Shown here one piece after another: positions 8,944 through 19,170 of a DNA stretch of 64,000 nucleotides. The notes under the pieces are model-generated. The model worked only from the letters and a program-made list of their open reading frames with translations, did not search any database and was not told the origin of the DNA. The stretch lies in assembly GCF_025725665.1 (NCBI RefSeq), contig NZ_CP107009.1, positions 1,240,001-1,304,000 on the forward strand, in the 5' to 3' direction. The stretch's first letter is position 1. The number at the start of each line of letters is the position of its first letter. Origin of the DNA: Halomonas sp. LR3S48 (GTDB lineage: Bacteria > Pseudomonadota > Gammaproteobacteria > Pseudomonadales > Halomonadaceae). The position numbers were made by a program, and so were the translations under genes.

Positions 8944-9975
8944 TCATCGGAAGCCTGGCCCGGGCGTGCCGAAGTAGCTGCGATAGGCGGAAGGCGTGAC
9001 GCCCACCAGCCTGAGGAAGGTGCGGTGCAGGCTATCCAGGCTGGCAAAACCCGAGCGTTCGGCGATTCGGGCCAGAGGCCAGCGGGAAGTTTCCAGCAGT
9101 GTCTTGGCACGGTCGACCCGTGCCTGCTTGACGAATTGAGCGGGCGTTTCGCCGATCTCCTCGCGAAAGCGGCGCACGAAGGTGCGTTCGCTCATGTTGA
9201 TGCGTGCCGCCAGCGCCGGCACGCTCAGGTCACCGGTTGGGTCTTCGATGATCGCGCTGATCAGGGGCGATAGACGAGAACCTGCGGCGGCCTGGGCCTG
9301 CAGTGCGGCGCTGAATTGAGCCTGCGAACCCGGCCGGCGCATGAACAGGACCAGATCGCGAGCCACGCCAAGGGCCACCTGCGACCCGCAGTCGGCTTCG
9401 ACCAGCGAAAGGCAGAGGTCGAGGCCGGTAGTCACGCCGGCGGAAGTATAGAAGGGGGGCTCGGCGGTATAGATCGCGCCATGATCCACCCTGATGTCGG
9501 GCCACATCTGCTGCAGCGTGTCGCATGCCGACCAGTGCGTTGCCGCCCTTCGACCGCGCAGCAGCCCGGCTGCCGCGAGCACGAAGGCGCCGGTACAGAC
9601 GCTGGCCACGCGCCGGGTTCTGGGGGCGCGCTCTTGAAGCCATGCAAGCAGGTCGGTCTCTGCCGCGACATGGCGCAACCCTTCTTCACTTCCTCCGGCG
9701 ACGATCAGGGTGTCCAGTGATGGCAGCGACGCCAGGGGCAGCGTCCCGGCGATGCGTAAACCCGCATTGGAAACGATGTCTCCGCCGCACGGAGAAGCCA
9801 GCAGGACCCGATAGGCAGGGGCCGCCGCAGGGCAGTGCGTATTGGCCTTGCTGAATACCTCCAAGGGGCCGACCAGGTCGAGCGCCTGGATGCCATCGAA
9901 GCCGATCAGGGCAACGGTATGGGGTATCGCTGATGATGAAGGGAGCATTGGCGTATTCTGCGATGACTCTGTCAT
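8944..9975 (-). CDS. GlxA-family transcriptional regulator (DJ-1/PfpI domain plus AraC-type HTH)
   Basis: The protein has 343 aa. The N-terminal half is a DJ-1/PfpI amidotransferase-like sensor domain (VALIGFDGIQALDLVGPLEV at residues 21-40, then SVCTGAFVLAAAGLL with the nucleophile-elbow Cys). The C-terminal 100 residues form a double AraC HTH (RINMSERTFVRRFREE and ERSGFASLDSLHRTF). Such regulators control amine and amino-acid catabolism genes (GbdR, CdhR, ArgR types). It is divergent, 57 bp from a second DJ-1/PfpI gene, which is its most likely target. A TGAC-N3-GTCA dyad overlaps its own start codon. Confidence 0.92.
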   Translation of the reverse strand: MTESSQNTPMLPSSSAIPHTVALIGFDGIQALDLVGPLEVFSKANTHCPAAAPAYRVLLASPCGGDIVSNAGLRIAGTLPLASLPSLDTLIVAGGSEEGLRHVAAETDLLAWLQERAPRTRRVASVCTGAFVLAAAGLLRGRRAATHWSACDTLQQMWPDIRVDHGAIYTAEPPFYTSAGVTTGLDLCLSLVEADCGSQVALGVARDLVLFMRRPGSQAQFSAALQAQAAAGSRLSPLISAIIEDPTGDLSVPALAARINMSERTFVRRFREEIGETPAQFVKQARVDRAKTLLETSRWPLARIAERSGFASLDSLHRTFLRLVGVTPSAYRSYFGTPGPGFR

Positions 9976-10032
9976 TTACGCCAGAGTTGGGCATGACGCA
10001 GCATTAGCGCACCGCTTACTGGAGATGCCCTG

Positions 10033-11136
10033 ATGCCCATACGTTACGTCACCAGGCTGGTTGGTCTGGCCGTGTTGATTCTTGCCACGATCGCTGTAGT
10101 GGGTTGGCGGTACGGCAACCCGGGTTCGGTGCGTCTGCTCGAGCATCACGCTTTGGAACTACCGGCACCCAAGGGGGCGCGAGACCGCCACCTGGTGGCT
10201 GTCCTGGCCGCCAACGACGGCACTGAAACGACGGATTTCATGGTTCCCTACGGCGTCTTGAGGGAATCGGGCAAGATGGAGGTGGTGTCGGTCTCCACAC
10301 GGCCAGGTCCGGTGCAGTTGCATCCCGCGCTGAGAATACAGACAGAGCAGACCACTCAGGAATTCGATGCCCAGCAACCGGACGGAGCCGATATCGTCAT
10401 CGTGCCGGCACTGCATCGGCCCGACGACCCGGAAGCCATCCAATGGCTGCGGCAACAAGCCGAGTCCGGTGCCGTTATCGTCGGGGTCTGCGATGGTGTG
10501 CTGACACTGGCCCATGCCGGGCTGTTGCAAGGCAAGTCGGCAACCGGGCATTGGTTCTCCCTGGGCAAGCTTAGCCGACGCTTCAAGGATACGACCTGGA
10601 TTCGCGACCACCGCTACGTTGTCGATGGCCGCTTCGTGACGACTACCGGCGTGTCGGCTTCCATCCCCGTTTCGCTGGCGCTGGTCGAAGCGGTGGCAGG
10701 AACTGCCCAGGCCGACCGCCTGGCACTCGACCTTGGCACACCGGACTTCGATGCCAGCCACGATTCGGGTGACTTCGGCCTGTCACTGGAAATGCTGATG
10801 ACCATCGCCCGCAATAAATTGGCCTTCTGGAATCATGAGCGTCTCGAACTGCCGGTCGAGGATGGCATCGATGAAATCGCCCTGGCATTGAGCGCCGATG
10901 CCTGGTCCCGCACGTATCGCTCCAGTGTCGTGGCGACACACTCTTCCGAGCGTTGGATTCGATCCCGGAGAGGCCTCGTCATTGAGGCGGAGCAGGAGAT
11001 CGATGCAGCCGAAACGCTATGGCCGGCGATGGGGCCATCAGCCGTAGCGTTGGACGATGCGCTTGTGGAGATCAGCGAGCGGTACGGCATGCCCACGGCT
11101 CACTTGGTCGCCATGCAGCTCGAGTACGCCTGGTGA
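10033..11136 (+). CDS. Membrane-anchored DJ-1/PfpI family protein
   Basis: The protein has 367 aa. One N-terminal transmembrane helix (about residues 7-25) is followed by a DJ-1/PfpI domain: VAVLAANDGTETTDFMVPYG, then IVGVCDGVLTLAHAGLL with the elbow Cys, then a GHWFSLGKL-type segment. About 120 C-terminal residues have no domain I recognise. The fold resembles the sensor half of GlxA regulators but lacks an HTH, and the anchor would place it outside the cytoplasm. A GGAG ribosome-binding site precedes ATG 10033. It lies divergent from the GlxA-type regulator, with which it shares the only promoter region. Function is unknown. Confidence 0.8.
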   Translation: MPIRYVTRLVGLAVLILATIAVVGWRYGNPGSVRLLEHHALELPAPKGARDRHLVAVLAANDGTETTDFMVPYGVLRESGKMEVVSVSTRPGPVQLHPALRIQTEQTTQEFDAQQPDGADIVIVPALHRPDDPEAIQWLRQQAESGAVIVGVCDGVLTLAHAGLLQGKSATGHWFSLGKLSRRFKDTTWIRDHRYVVDGRFVTTTGVSASIPVSLALVEAVAGTAQADRLALDLGTPDFDASHDSGDFGLSLEMLMTIARNKLAFWNHERLELPVEDGIDEIALALSADAWSRTYRSSVVATHSSERWIRSRRGLVIEAEQEIDAAETLWPAMGPSAVALDDALVEISERYGMPTAHLVAMQLEYAW

Positions 11137-11228
11137 GGTGCGGGGCCGGCAGCGGTACGCCAGGCACAGCAGCGCCACGGCCAGGTAGGCCGATTCTCTG
11201 CACTGGCCACACATCAAGACCATTCGCT

Positions 11229-13154
11229 CTATTGCTCCCGAGCGGGAGGAAAACCGACCTCGTAGCCTCGGGCATCGAGGTGGCGGATCGCCTGCGGGCG
11301 TCCCGCGGCGTCGAAATCGACCAGGCCGAGACCGCAGCCGTTCCAGAGTCGTTCACCGGCCTTGGCACGGTCGGGGTCGCGCGGATGTATCGCCAGCCGG
11401 CGACGCTTGGTGAACCAGTTGAGCGGCGAGAGCGGGGCATAGAGCCAGCGGTTGAGCCGGTCGAACCAATCCAGCAGGCTGACGGGAAAGGCGTTCTTGA
11501 TGCCGCTGGACGTGACCTGCCAGAGCCGGGGGCCTTCCTGACGATGTCGCAGCTGAATGTCGTAGGTAAAGGAGTAATGCACGTCGCCGGACAGAATCAC
11601 GTAGTTCCCCGGAGTGCGCGAATGACGAAAGATGTTGAGCATGACATTCGCGGCGCCACGATGGGCCATCCAGTTCTCGGCGTCCACCATCAACGGCTTG
11701 CCGGCGAGGACGAAGAGACGCTGTACGGCCTCGATGAGCTTGACGCCGAACATGGGCGCGGGCGAGACGATGATGGCCGAAGGGGCGTCGAGCATGGCCT
11801 CCTGTAGCTCGATCAGCGCCTCCCAGTCCATCAAGCCCGAAGGGCGGGTCGGGTGGCGCTCGCTACGCCAGCGCCGTGTACGGGTATCCAGCACCAGCAG
11901 GGGAGGCGAGCCCGGGATGCGGAATTCCCAGCCTTGGAAGCGCCGCAGTTGCCGCAGCAGGTCGTCCTGCTCCTCGGCAAGAAGCCATCCCTCCCGCTGC
12001 CGTGCCTGCTCCATCAGCTCCGCGCCTCGTGCGGTGAGATCGGCCAGGCGGTCGGGGTCATTGCCCCAGCCTTGGCAGAACAGGTAGGCCAGCATGGCAT
12101 TGCCGATGATGCGTCGCGAAAACGGATGGCCGTAGGCGACCTGCTCCCAGTCGGCGGTGAGGTTCCAGTCGTCGGTCACGTCGTGATCGTCGAAGATCAT
12201 CAGCGTGGGCAGGTGGGCAAGCAGGCGAGCGCAGGCGGGCAAGCCTTCGACGAAGCGCTCTATGATGGCCCGTTCGACCAAGAAGCGATGATGATGCTCG
12301 CCGTCGAGGGGGGGAGGACTCATCTCGACCAGGCGCCACGGCACCGGCGACCATGCCAGCAGGTACATGGCCATGACCTCGGCGAAGGTGATCAGGTGGT
12401 TATGCGCGTTGGCCGTGGTGAACACCGGCTTGCGCACGCCGCCGAAGAAGCGCTCGCGCAGGGCGGTGCCGCTCTCGGTATCCGGTAGCAGCGCTGCGCG
12501 CCGGTAGTAGGTGGCCTCGTCACGGTAGAGCGCCTGGCTGTCGGGCACCGTGGCACCCTCCAGCGTTTCGTCGAACAGCCCCAGCCGCGCGATCAGTGCG
12601 TGAATGGCCACCAGCATGGGGCCGGCCACGTCATCGGCATAGACTTGATCGCCGGTCATCAACAGCCAGGCCGGCCACTCCTGCGGTTCCCTGCGCCGCT
12701 CGGCGAGCCAGGCGTCGGCGCGCACCAGGCCGTCAGGTCCGTCGTGATGCGGCTTGCGGCAGGAGCCGTGCAGCAGACGGTGGTGGCGCTCGCCCAGTAC
12801 GAAACTCAGGTAGTTCGTGCCTTCATGCAGCAGGTGCGGACCCCAGTCGGCGATACCTCGCTCGCCCGCTTCGCCGAGCACCTTCAGGTCGTAGTCGATC
12901 AGGGTGCCGGTGGGCAGCGGCGTGGCCAGGGAAACGTCGATCAAGTGAAGCCAGGCATGACGCCCCACGGGAACACGCCGCAGACGATCGTCGCCCAGCA
13001 GCAAGCGTCGCGGTGGGTGGCCTTCCGGGTGCAGCATGAGTGAGAGATCGAGAGGCCGAGACGTCACCAGCCACAGGAGCAGGCGCTCGGTCGACAAACG
13101 TCGCAGTAGAGGACCGGCCAGCACGTCGGGCAGAGGCGGGGTATCGTCGGTCAT
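11229..13154 (-). CDS. PhoD-like metallophosphatase (alkaline phosphatase D-related)
   Basis: The protein has 641 aa. It carries the PhoD-like phosphoesterase signatures in order: GSCRKPHH, MTGDQVYADD (metal-binding Asp), FDDHDVTDDWN and LSGDVHYSF. No signal peptide is visible, so it may act in the cytoplasm, unlike secreted PhoD. The ATG at 13154 is used because AGGAGA lies 6 bases upstream; the open frame continues to 13238 without a ribosome-binding site. It transcribes away from nnrU. The substrate is unknown. Confidence 0.85.
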   Translation of the reverse strand: MTDDTPPLPDVLAGPLLRRLSTERLLLWLVTSRPLDLSLMLHPEGHPPRRLLLGDDRLRRVPVGRHAWLHLIDVSLATPLPTGTLIDYDLKVLGEAGERGIADWGPHLLHEGTNYLSFVLGERHHRLLHGSCRKPHHDGPDGLVRADAWLAERRREPQEWPAWLLMTGDQVYADDVAGPMLVAIHALIARLGLFDETLEGATVPDSQALYRDEATYYRRAALLPDTESGTALRERFFGGVRKPVFTTANAHNHLITFAEVMAMYLLAWSPVPWRLVEMSPPPLDGEHHHRFLVERAIIERFVEGLPACARLLAHLPTLMIFDDHDVTDDWNLTADWEQVAYGHPFSRRIIGNAMLAYLFCQGWGNDPDRLADLTARGAELMEQARQREGWLLAEEQDDLLRQLRRFQGWEFRIPGSPPLLVLDTRTRRWRSERHPTRPSGLMDWEALIELQEAMLDAPSAIIVSPAPMFGVKLIEAVQRLFVLAGKPLMVDAENWMAHRGAANVMLNIFRHSRTPGNYVILSGDVHYSFTYDIQLRHRQEGPRLWQVTSSGIKNAFPVSLLDWFDRLNRWLYAPLSPLNWFTKRRRLAIHPRDPDRAKAGERLWNGCGLGLVDFDAAGRPQAIRHLDARGYEVGFPPAREQ

Positions 13155-13261
13155 CAAGGTCTCCTGTGTGGCGGCCAGGCATCGTCGTCGCTGGCGCTGA
13201 ACACACCAAGTGAGTAGGCTTGGCTGCGATTCGTTCAATTCCTGCTGATGGAGACACTGCC

Positions 13262-13828
13262 GTGTTAGTGATGATCGTTGGCCTGGTGATATTTCTGGGC
13301 GCCCATTCGGTGCGTATCTTTGCCGATGATTGGCGCAACCGGCAGATCCAGCGCCTGGGCGAGATACGCTGGAAGGCGCTGTTTTCGATTATCTCGATCA
13401 TCGGCCTGGCGCTGGCGATCTGGGGCTTTGGGCGCATGCGGCTCGATCCCACCTGGGTGTGGTCTCCGCCCGTGGGCCTGCGTCACGCCGTAGCACTGCT
13501 GATGATCCCCGCCTTCGTCCTACTGGTGGCTGCTTACGTTCCCAACAACCATATCAAGGTAAAGCTGGGCCACCCCATGGTGCTGGCGGTCAAGGTGTGG
13601 GCGTTTGCCCACCTGTTGGCCAATGGGCGGCTTGGCGACATCGTCTTCTTCGGCGCTTTCCTGCTCTGGGCTGTGCTCGACTTCCGCTCTGCCCGGCGTC
13701 GCCAGCCCGCTCCGGCCGTGACACCGCGTGCCTCCGGCACCATTGTCACGCTCGTGGTGGGCTTGATCGCCTACTATCTATTCGCCTTCCATCTGCACGT
13801 GTGGGTCACCGGCGTGCCGGTTATGTAG
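13262..13828 (+). CDS. NnrU-family integral membrane protein
   Basis: The protein is 188 aa with five to six hydrophobic helices, starting LVMIVGLVIFLGAHSVRIF. The LGAHSVR and RWKALFSIISIIGLALAIWGFG motifs are typical of NnrU, a membrane protein first linked to nitrite and nitric-oxide metabolism. Most bacteria carrying it are not denitrifiers, so its role is open. I chose GTG 13262 because GGAGA lies about 8 bases upstream; ATG 13271 is the alternative. No denitrification genes accompany it here. Confidence 0.85.
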   Translation: MLVMIVGLVIFLGAHSVRIFADDWRNRQIQRLGEIRWKALFSIISIIGLALAIWGFGRMRLDPTWVWSPPVGLRHAVALLMIPAFVLLVAAYVPNNHIKVKLGHPMVLAVKVWAFAHLLANGRLGDIVFFGAFLLWAVLDFRSARRRQPAPAVTPRASGTIVTLVVGLIAYYLFAFHLHVWVTGVPVM

Positions 13829-13854
13829 GTCAAGTCTTTCGTTCGACGCGGACC

Positions 13855-14298
13855 TCAGGGCTCAAGGTCGGACAACGCCTTGCCGCTTTGCATGTCGAAC
13901 GGGACGGAAAAGTGCTCGTGCACTATCTTCCACTCGCCCTCGATGCGCCGGTAGCCGCTGGTCATGCGTAGCCAACCCGTCTGGGGCTCTCCCTTGTCGT
14001 TGGTGCCACCGCAGCGATGCAGGGCATGGCAGAAGGCCACTTGGTCATCGGCATGGATCATCACCTCATGCAGCTCGAAGACCATTGGCCCAGGACACAT
14101 CTCCATGCACGTTAACCAGTGGTCGCGGTAGGCCTCCACTCCCTTGAATTGCAGCTTCGTTATCGCATCGAAGGCGACGATATCCGCGGCATAGTGCGCA
14201 ACGATGGCGTCGATATCCTGGGCTCGCACCGCGTCTGTCCAGCTTTCCAGCTGTTCCAGCACTGCGGCCTCGGCGGACAGGCCGGTATGGGTCGTCAT
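13855..14298 (-). CDS. SnoaL-like/ketosteroid-isomerase-type nuclear transport factor 2 fold protein
   Basis: The protein has 147 aa. It has the NTF2-like pattern: an N-terminal helix (LEQLESWTDAVRAQDIDAIV) then HYAADIVAFDAIT, and the C-terminal strands GWLRMTSGYRRIEGEWKIVHEHFSVPF. Proteins of this type include small hydrolases, isomerases and DUF4440-like stress proteins, so the catalytic role is not defined. The ATG at 14298 is chosen because GAGGAG lies 8 bases upstream. It is divergent from the alcohol dehydrogenase gene and shares its operator region. Confidence 0.85.
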   Translation of the reverse strand: MTTHTGLSAEAAVLEQLESWTDAVRAQDIDAIVAHYAADIVAFDAITKLQFKGVEAYRDHWLTCMEMCPGPMVFELHEVMIHADDQVAFCHALHRCGGTNDKGEPQTGWLRMTSGYRRIEGEWKIVHEHFSVPFDMQSGKALSDLEP

Positions 14299-14454
14299 GG
14301 GTGTCTCCTCGGTTCGCCTGGTCAATCGTCAGTCTGGCACTTTCCTCCCGTTCGAGCGTTGATCAAATCAACCTGTGGCTGGCTGGCAATGGCCATCCGA
14401 CGGTAGGCGACGTTGATGTGAATGGGTGGTGCGTGGTGGTGGTCGTCTGGGTTG

Positions 14455-14472
14455 CCTTGACCTGTGTCAAGG
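14455..14472. promoter_or_regulatory. 18-bp perfect dyad operator candidate (MerR-like geometry)
   Basis: CCTTGACCTGTGTCAAGG has two perfect 7-bp arms around a 4-bp spacer. It lies in the divergent region between the SnoaL-like gene and the alcohol dehydrogenase gene, 77 bp before the latter's ATG. TTGACC inside it could serve as a -35 element. Such 18-19 bp dyads overlapping the spacer are typical of MerR-family operators, but no regulator gene of that family is in the window. Confidence 0.5.
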
Positions 14473-14548
14473 TGATTGGGCTGCCAGTGACCGATAGTTT
14501 CCGTAGGGAGTCATCTTCGTCAATCAGACGACAACAGGAAGCCACGCC

Positions 14549-15628
14549 ATGCCTGCCATGATGAAAGCCGCGATCTTCGTCGAGCCCGGCCGTATCGAGA
14601 TCGACGACAAGCCCATCCCGGACATCGGCCCCAACGACGCCCTGGTTCGCGTCACGACCACCACCATCTGCGGCACCGACGTGCACATTCTCAAGGGCGA
14701 GTACCCGGTCGAGAGGGGGCTGACGATCGGTCACGAGCCGGTGGGCGTGATCGAGAAGCTGGGCGCCAACGTCAAGGGGTATCAGGAAGGGCAGCGGGTC
14801 ATCGCCGGTGCCATCTGCCCCAGCTTTACCTCCTATGCCTGCCAGGACGGCTGCAGCGCCCAGGATGGTGGCCACCATTCCCACGGTTACAAGCCCATGG
14901 GCGGCTGGCGCTTCGGCAACACCATCGATGGCGCCCAGGCGGAGTACCTGCTGGTGCCCGACGCCCAGGCCAACCTGGCCCCGGTGCCCGACGGGCTGAC
15001 CGACGAGCAGGTGCTGATGTGCCCCGACATCATGTCGACCGGTTTTGCCGGCGCAGAGTCGGCGGGCATCAGGATCGGTGACAGCGTGGCGGTATTCGCC
15101 CAGGGGCCGATAGGCCTGTGCGCCACCGCGGGGGCCAGGCTGCGCGGCGCCGGGCTGATCATCGCCGTGGACGGCGTCGATGAGCGCCTGGCCATGGCGC
15201 GTCAGATGGGTGCGGACATCACCCTCGATTTCCGCAAGGTCGACGTGGTCGAGGAGATCCTGCGCTTGACCGGCGGACGTGGCGTGGACGCTTCCATCGA
15301 AGCGCTCGGGCTGCAGTCCACCTTCGAAGCGGCGCTGCGGGTGCTCAAGCCGGGCGGCACCCTGTCGAGCCTGGGCGTCTACTCCGGCGATCTCACCATT
15401 CCGCTCGGTGCGTTCTGCGCCGGCCTCGGCGACCACAAGATCGTCACCTCGCTGTGCCCGGGCGGCAAGGAGCGCATGCGTCGCCTGATGCAGGTGATCG
15501 AAACCGGGCGACTGGATCTCGGCCCCATGGTGACCCACCGCTATGCGCTGGAAGACATCGTCGAGGCGTACGATCTCTTCTCGCACCAGCGCGATGGCGT
15601 GCTGAAGGTGGCCATCCAGGCAAGTTAA
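14549..15628 (+). CDS. Zinc-dependent NAD(P) alcohol dehydrogenase (medium-chain)
   Basis: The protein has 359 aa. It is a medium-chain dehydrogenase with catalytic-zinc residues in ICGTDVHILKG and GHEPVG, a Cys-rich loop (CPSFTSYACQDGC) that differs from the classical four-Cys structural-zinc lobe, and a Rossmann domain after VAVFAQGPIGLCA. The loop GGWRFGNTIDGAQAEYL and the general layout match the isopropanol/NADP-dependent alcohol dehydrogenase group. It probably oxidises short-chain alcohols or reduces aldehydes in the cytosol. Translation may start at ATG 14549 or at the internal ATGs three or four codons on. It is monocistronic and followed by the polyamine ABC locus. Confidence 0.9.
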   Translation: MPAMMKAAIFVEPGRIEIDDKPIPDIGPNDALVRVTTTTICGTDVHILKGEYPVERGLTIGHEPVGVIEKLGANVKGYQEGQRVIAGAICPSFTSYACQDGCSAQDGGHHSHGYKPMGGWRFGNTIDGAQAEYLLVPDAQANLAPVPDGLTDEQVLMCPDIMSTGFAGAESAGIRIGDSVAVFAQGPIGLCATAGARLRGAGLIIAVDGVDERLAMARQMGADITLDFRKVDVVEEILRLTGGRGVDASIEALGLQSTFEAALRVLKPGGTLSSLGVYSGDLTIPLGAFCAGLGDHKIVTSLCPGGKERMRRLMQVIETGRLDLGPMVTHRYALEDIVEAYDLFSHQRDGVLKVAIQAS

Positions 15629-15844
15629 GCACTGTTAGCAAGCCGGCTCGGAGGCGCCGGTATGGGCGAAAAAGCGTTGAAAGTGCTTACGGTCTTTTCC
15701 TGAGGGGCTGCTACTCTTTGTTACATGAGGATTGAACGGTCATTCAATGTTCATCCCATCGTCATGGAGTCGCGCGATAAGGGTCGGGGGCCAGGTCCCG
15801 CTGACCCCTGTCACCCTGTGCAAGACCCTCATGGAGAACCCGTC

Positions 15845-16960
15845 ATGTCGTTCACACGTCGCCGTTTCCTCAAAGGCACCCTGGCTGCTGGCGCTGCTGC
15901 CACCGTGCCGTCGTTCTATATCAACAAGGTACTGGCCCAGGAGCAGACCCTGCGTATCTATGCCTGGGCGGGCTACTTCACCGATGAAATGCTGGCCGAC
16001 TTCACCGAGAAGACCGGTATCCGTGCGACCTTCACCCCCTATGGCACCAACGACGAACTGATGAACTCGCTGCGGGCCACCGACGGCACCGGCTTCGACG
16101 TGATCATGCCCACCGTGGACCGGGTACCGGGCTACCTGGATTACGACCTGGTGCAGCCGCTGGACGAATCGCGCATCAACTGGGCCGGGGCGCTCGACAG
16201 CGCCATCGAGGGCTCCGAGGTGGGCGGCGTCGTCGACGGCAAGCGCTATTTCGCGCCCAGCGACTGGGGTACAGAGGCGATCACCTGGAATCGCCGCGAC
16301 GCCAAGGTCGATCGCGCCAACCTCAGCTACGCCGATCTGTGGAACCCCGAGCATGGCCAGGGCGTGACCGTGCGGGGTCATTCGGCACTGGTGGGCATCG
16401 GCCTGTGGCTGGAGCGCGAGGGCCGGCTGCCGCACCCGCTGCTCGACTCCTACAAGAGCGAGGAGGCCATGCGCGCCAACTTCGATGTCATCCTGGAGGA
16501 GGCGGTCAAGCACAAGCACATGCTGGTGCAGTTCTGGGATACCGAGAACGACGCCCAGGCGGCCTTCCGCACCAATGGCGCCATTATCGGCCAGACCTGG
16601 GACTCCACCGCTTTCCGCCTGCAGCAGGAAGGGGAGGACATCGCCTATGGCGCGCCGAAGGAGGGAGCGTTGGCGTGGATGGAAGGCTTCGTGATTCCCA
16701 AGAACGCCCAGAACCCGGACGCCGTCTACGAGCTGATCAACTGGTACTACACGCCGGAGGCGGGCGCCCTGTTCGTCAAGGCGACCGGCTACAACTCCAC
16801 CTCCAAGGGGGCCACCGAGCTGCTGCCCGACGAGACGCGCCAGTTCTTCACCGACTCCTATACCGAGCAGGACCTCGCCAACCTGTGGTGGTGGCCGATC
16901 CAGGAGCCGTGGTACGTGGCGCTGCGGAATGAGTATCAGGATCGCTACCTATCGGCATAA
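15845..16960 (+). CDS. Tat-exported ABC transporter substrate-binding protein (polyamine PotD/PotF type)
   Basis: The protein has 371 aa and is a periplasmic family 1-type binding protein. The N-terminus has a twin-arginine signal, TRRRFLK followed by a hydrophobic Ala-rich stretch and VLAQE, so it is exported folded. The mature part begins LRIYAWAGYFTDEMLADFTEKTG, typical of the PotD/spermidine-putrescine cluster, and contains SDWGTEAITWNR. ATG 15845 is preceded by GGAG. The other transporter genes follow after a structured 181-bp gap. The ligand is not proven: homologues bind polyamines, but also other cationic or opine-like compounds. Confidence 0.9.
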   Translation: MSFTRRRFLKGTLAAGAAATVPSFYINKVLAQEQTLRIYAWAGYFTDEMLADFTEKTGIRATFTPYGTNDELMNSLRATDGTGFDVIMPTVDRVPGYLDYDLVQPLDESRINWAGALDSAIEGSEVGGVVDGKRYFAPSDWGTEAITWNRRDAKVDRANLSYADLWNPEHGQGVTVRGHSALVGIGLWLEREGRLPHPLLDSYKSEEAMRANFDVILEEAVKHKHMLVQFWDTENDAQAAFRTNGAIIGQTWDSTAFRLQQEGEDIAYGAPKEGALAWMEGFVIPKNAQNPDAVYELINWYYTPEAGALFVKATGYNSTSKGATELLPDETRQFFTDSYTEQDLANLWWWPIQEPWYVALRNEYQDRYLSA

Positions 16961-16970
16961 AGCGCCGGAT

Positions 16971-17121
16971 AAAGAGATAAGAAATAAGAGGGAAGAGGGA
17001 AGAGGGAAGAGGGCAGAGATAAGAGGGCAGAGGGAAGGCGAACTCTTCCTTCTTCTAGCTTTTCTCTTCCAGGCGCGTAGCGCCGCTCTTCCAGCTTCGC
17101 TCTTTTAGCCGCGTAGCGGCG
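16971..17121 (+). repeat. Purine tandem repeat followed by two GTA-loop hairpins inside the ABC operon
   Basis: A nearly pure purine tract (about 16971-17039) contains tandem GGGAAGA heptamers. It is followed by a pyrimidine tract (CTCTTCC) able to pair back on it. Then come two hairpins, GGCGC-GTA-GCGCC (17072-17084) and GCCGC-GTA-GCGGC (17108-17120). These sit in two near-identical 22-bp units 36 bp apart, each starting CTCTT. It lies between the binding-protein gene and the ATPase gene, where mRNA structure often sets different expression levels. Confidence 0.7.
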
Positions 17122-17141
17122 ATCTTGTGTATGAGGTATGA

Positions 17142-18282
<1,141 letters not shown>

Positions 18283-18290
<8 letters not shown>

Positions 18291-19170
18291 GCAGCTGCAA
18301 GCACGCTTCGGCGGGCCGCTGGCCATGGCCATCGTCACCTTGCTGGGGATCTGGCTGATCGTGATGGTGACGTTGCCGCAGCTGCAGATGATCGAGTATT
18401 CGCTCAAGCCCAACCTGCTGCCCGCCCAGATCGGCGGGCCCGAGGACCGGTTCACGCTGGCGAACTATGCCACGCTGTTCAACAACGACATCCACCGTGC
18501 CATCTTCTTCAAGACGATCTGGTCGAGCGTACTGGTCACGCTGCTGACGCTGGCGGTGAGCTATCCGCTGGCCTGGTACCTGGCCAAGGTGGCCACCCCG
18601 CGCCAGGCGGCCCTGTGCATCCTGCTGTTGATCGTGCCGTTCTGGATCAACGAGATCCTGCGTACCTACTCCTGGTTCATCATCCTGGCGTTTCGCGGCC
18701 CGCTCAACGAGGTGCTGATGGCGCTGGGGCTGATCGAGCGGCCGATCCGCTTCCTCAGTGGCAACGGTGGGGTCATGGTGGGCATGGTCTACGCCTACAT
18801 CCTGTTCATGGTGTTTCCGGTCTACAACGCCATCGAGAGCCTCGACGACAACCAGGTGCGGGCGGCTCGCGATCTCGGCGCCGGCACCGTGCGTACCCAT
18901 CGACGCATCGTCATTCCCCATGCCAAGCCGGGCATCGCCACCGGCTGCATCATGACCTTCATGCTGGCCGCGGGCAGCTACGCCGTGCCGGCGCTGCTCG
19001 GCTCGCCGGGCAGCCGCTGGTTCACCCAGATCATCTACAACTGGTTCTTCGAGGGCGGCAACTGGAACCAGGGCGCGGCCTATGCCTTCCTGCTGCTGGT
19101 GCTGTGCATCGGCTTCATGTCATTGGTCATGAAGTTCTTCAAGGTCGGCTTGGGAGATATTGGAAGATGA
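18283..19170 (+). CDS. ABC transporter permease (PotB type)
   Basis: The protein has 295 aa and six predicted helices. The EAA loop, which contacts the ATPase, is recognisable as RAARDLGAGTVRTHRRIVIPHAKPG. The ATG at 18283 lies inside the end of the ATPase gene (8-bp overlap) and the stop overlaps the next start (ATGA). An upstream in-frame extension is out of step with the operon layout and is not used. Confidence 0.93.

Noticed and set aside
10000..10030. A further copy of the extragenic repeat (CGCTTACTGGAG before the DJ-1 gene)
   Set aside because: Only 12 bases match and GGAG there serves as a ribosome-binding site; this is within chance expectation.
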